A stretch of DNA of 5,283 bases, taken from NCBI GenBank assembly GCA_007127385.1, contig SKZM01000102.1:1-5283 (forward strand), in the 5' to 3' direction. How positions within the stretch are numbered: the first letter of the stretch is position 1; the number at the start of each line of letters is the position of its first letter. The position numbers were made by a program, and so were the translations under genes. The notes beneath the pieces were generated by a model that was given only the letters and a program-made list of their open reading frames with translations, was not told the DNA's origin and made no database searches. Below are positions 4,921 to 5,283 of the stretch, piece by piece. This stretch comes from Methanosalsum sp. (GTDB lineage: Archaea > Halobacteriota > Methanosarcinia > Methanosarcinales > Methanosarcinaceae).

Positions 4921-5283
4921 CATTTTCCTGCAGTTTTTCCAGGTTGTACTCAAGATAGGTCGCATTGCTAAGTCTGATCAGTTCCTGACAGACCTTGTCC
5001 GGGTCTCCGTCCTTTATCGCTTTTCCGTCAACTATGAGAACAGCACGGTGTGCTGCTTCTTTTACAAAGTCCATGTGATGGCTGACAAAAAGAATGGTGG
5101 TTCCAAAATCCCGATTAATATTTTTTAATGAATTTGTAACATCCCTTAAGGTAACCGGATCAAGATCACCAAAGGGTTCATCAAGCATCAGTATCTCAGG
5201 GTATGTTGCCAGTGCAGTGGCTATATAAGCTCTGACATGCTCTCCTCCGCTTATCTGGGAAGGCTTTTTATCAAGTATTTCCA
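4916..5283 (-). CDS. atwA: Methyl-coenzyme M reductase system component A2, C-terminal ABC ATPase part (5' end outside window)
   Basis: The open frame continues to the right edge, giving 121 residues from about Glu to the TAA at 4916-4918; a Met at 5186-5188 lies within Walker B and is not the start. It is the end of an ABC ATPase domain: signature SGGEHVR at about 10-16, Walker B ILMLDEP, D-loop GDLDP and switch SHH, then a tail of about 50 residues. The SGGEHVRAYIA signature and the DEPFGDLDPVTLRDV run are, from memory, characteristic of AtwA, a soluble protein with two ABC domains that binds ATP and takes part in the reductive activation of the nickel F430 centre of methyl-coenzyme M reductase. 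Full-length AtwA is about 530-560 residues, so roughly three quarters lies outside. No transporter permease is in view, which agrees with a non-transport ABC protein. An ABC transporter ATPase is the alternative, but it fits the signature less well. Confidence 0.85.
   Translation of the reverse strand, partial: EILDKKPSQISGGEHVRAYIATALATYPEILMLDEPFGDLDPVTLRDVTNSLKNINRDFGTTILFVSHHMDFVKEAAHRAVLIVDGKAIKDGDPDKVCQELIRLSNATYLEYNLEKLQENV

Noticed and set aside
4910..5128. Plus-strand open frame opposite atwA
   Set aside because: The minus strand carries clear ABC motifs (signature, Walker B, D-loop, SHH), so this is a shadow.

Overview
The window looks like chromosome from a methanogenic archaeon, most likely of the order Methanosarcinales. 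The strongest marker is the gene running off the right edge on the minus strand. It encodes the C-terminal end of component A2 (AtwA), the double ABC ATPase of the methyl-coenzyme M reductase activation system, which is essentially confined to methanogens and their methane-oxidising relatives. Low-to-moderate GC content, TATA/BRE-like promoter elements, Shine-Dalgarno (SD) sequences of the GGAG type and oligo-T transcript ends all fit. Genus is not determinable by eye.

Layout. Bases 1-1068 (+) hold the C-terminal two thirds or so of an Old Yellow Enzyme/2,4-dienoyl-CoA reductase-type iron-sulfur flavoprotein whose TIM barrel lies off the left edge. After a 137-base gap with a T-run and TATA-like elements comes a three-gene plus-strand cluster: a polytopic membrane protein of unknown function (1206-2012), a class 3 (fatty-aldehyde type) aldehyde dehydrogenase (2097-3509) and a short-chain dehydrogenase/reductase of the DltE-like type (3545-4351). 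Convergent to it is a small phasin-like coiled-coil protein (4400-4708, -). A 207-base gap with terminator-like T-tracts, a palindrome and a promoter candidate separates it from atwA (4916 to beyond 5283, -).

How the genes may work together (inference). The SDR and aldehyde dehydrogenase would make a two-step alcohol/aldehyde/acid redox pair. The aldehyde dehydrogenase has the membrane-associating type of C-terminus found in long-chain fatty aldehyde dehydrogenases, and a polytopic membrane protein leads the cluster, so a hydrophobic substrate is plausible. Archaea do not build membranes from fatty acids, so an isoprenoid or apocarotenoid aldehyde is an attractive but unproven substrate. The phasin-like gene is a possible lipid-surface protein next door, on its own promoter.

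The points most worth a second look are the CxxD variant of the Fe-S motif in the flavoprotein, the uncharacterised membrane protein/ALDH/SDR cluster, a 12-T homopolymer inside the first gene of that cluster, and the repeated 11-mer preceding T-tracts downstream of atwA. No tRNA, rRNA, CRISPR array or insertion sequence was seen.
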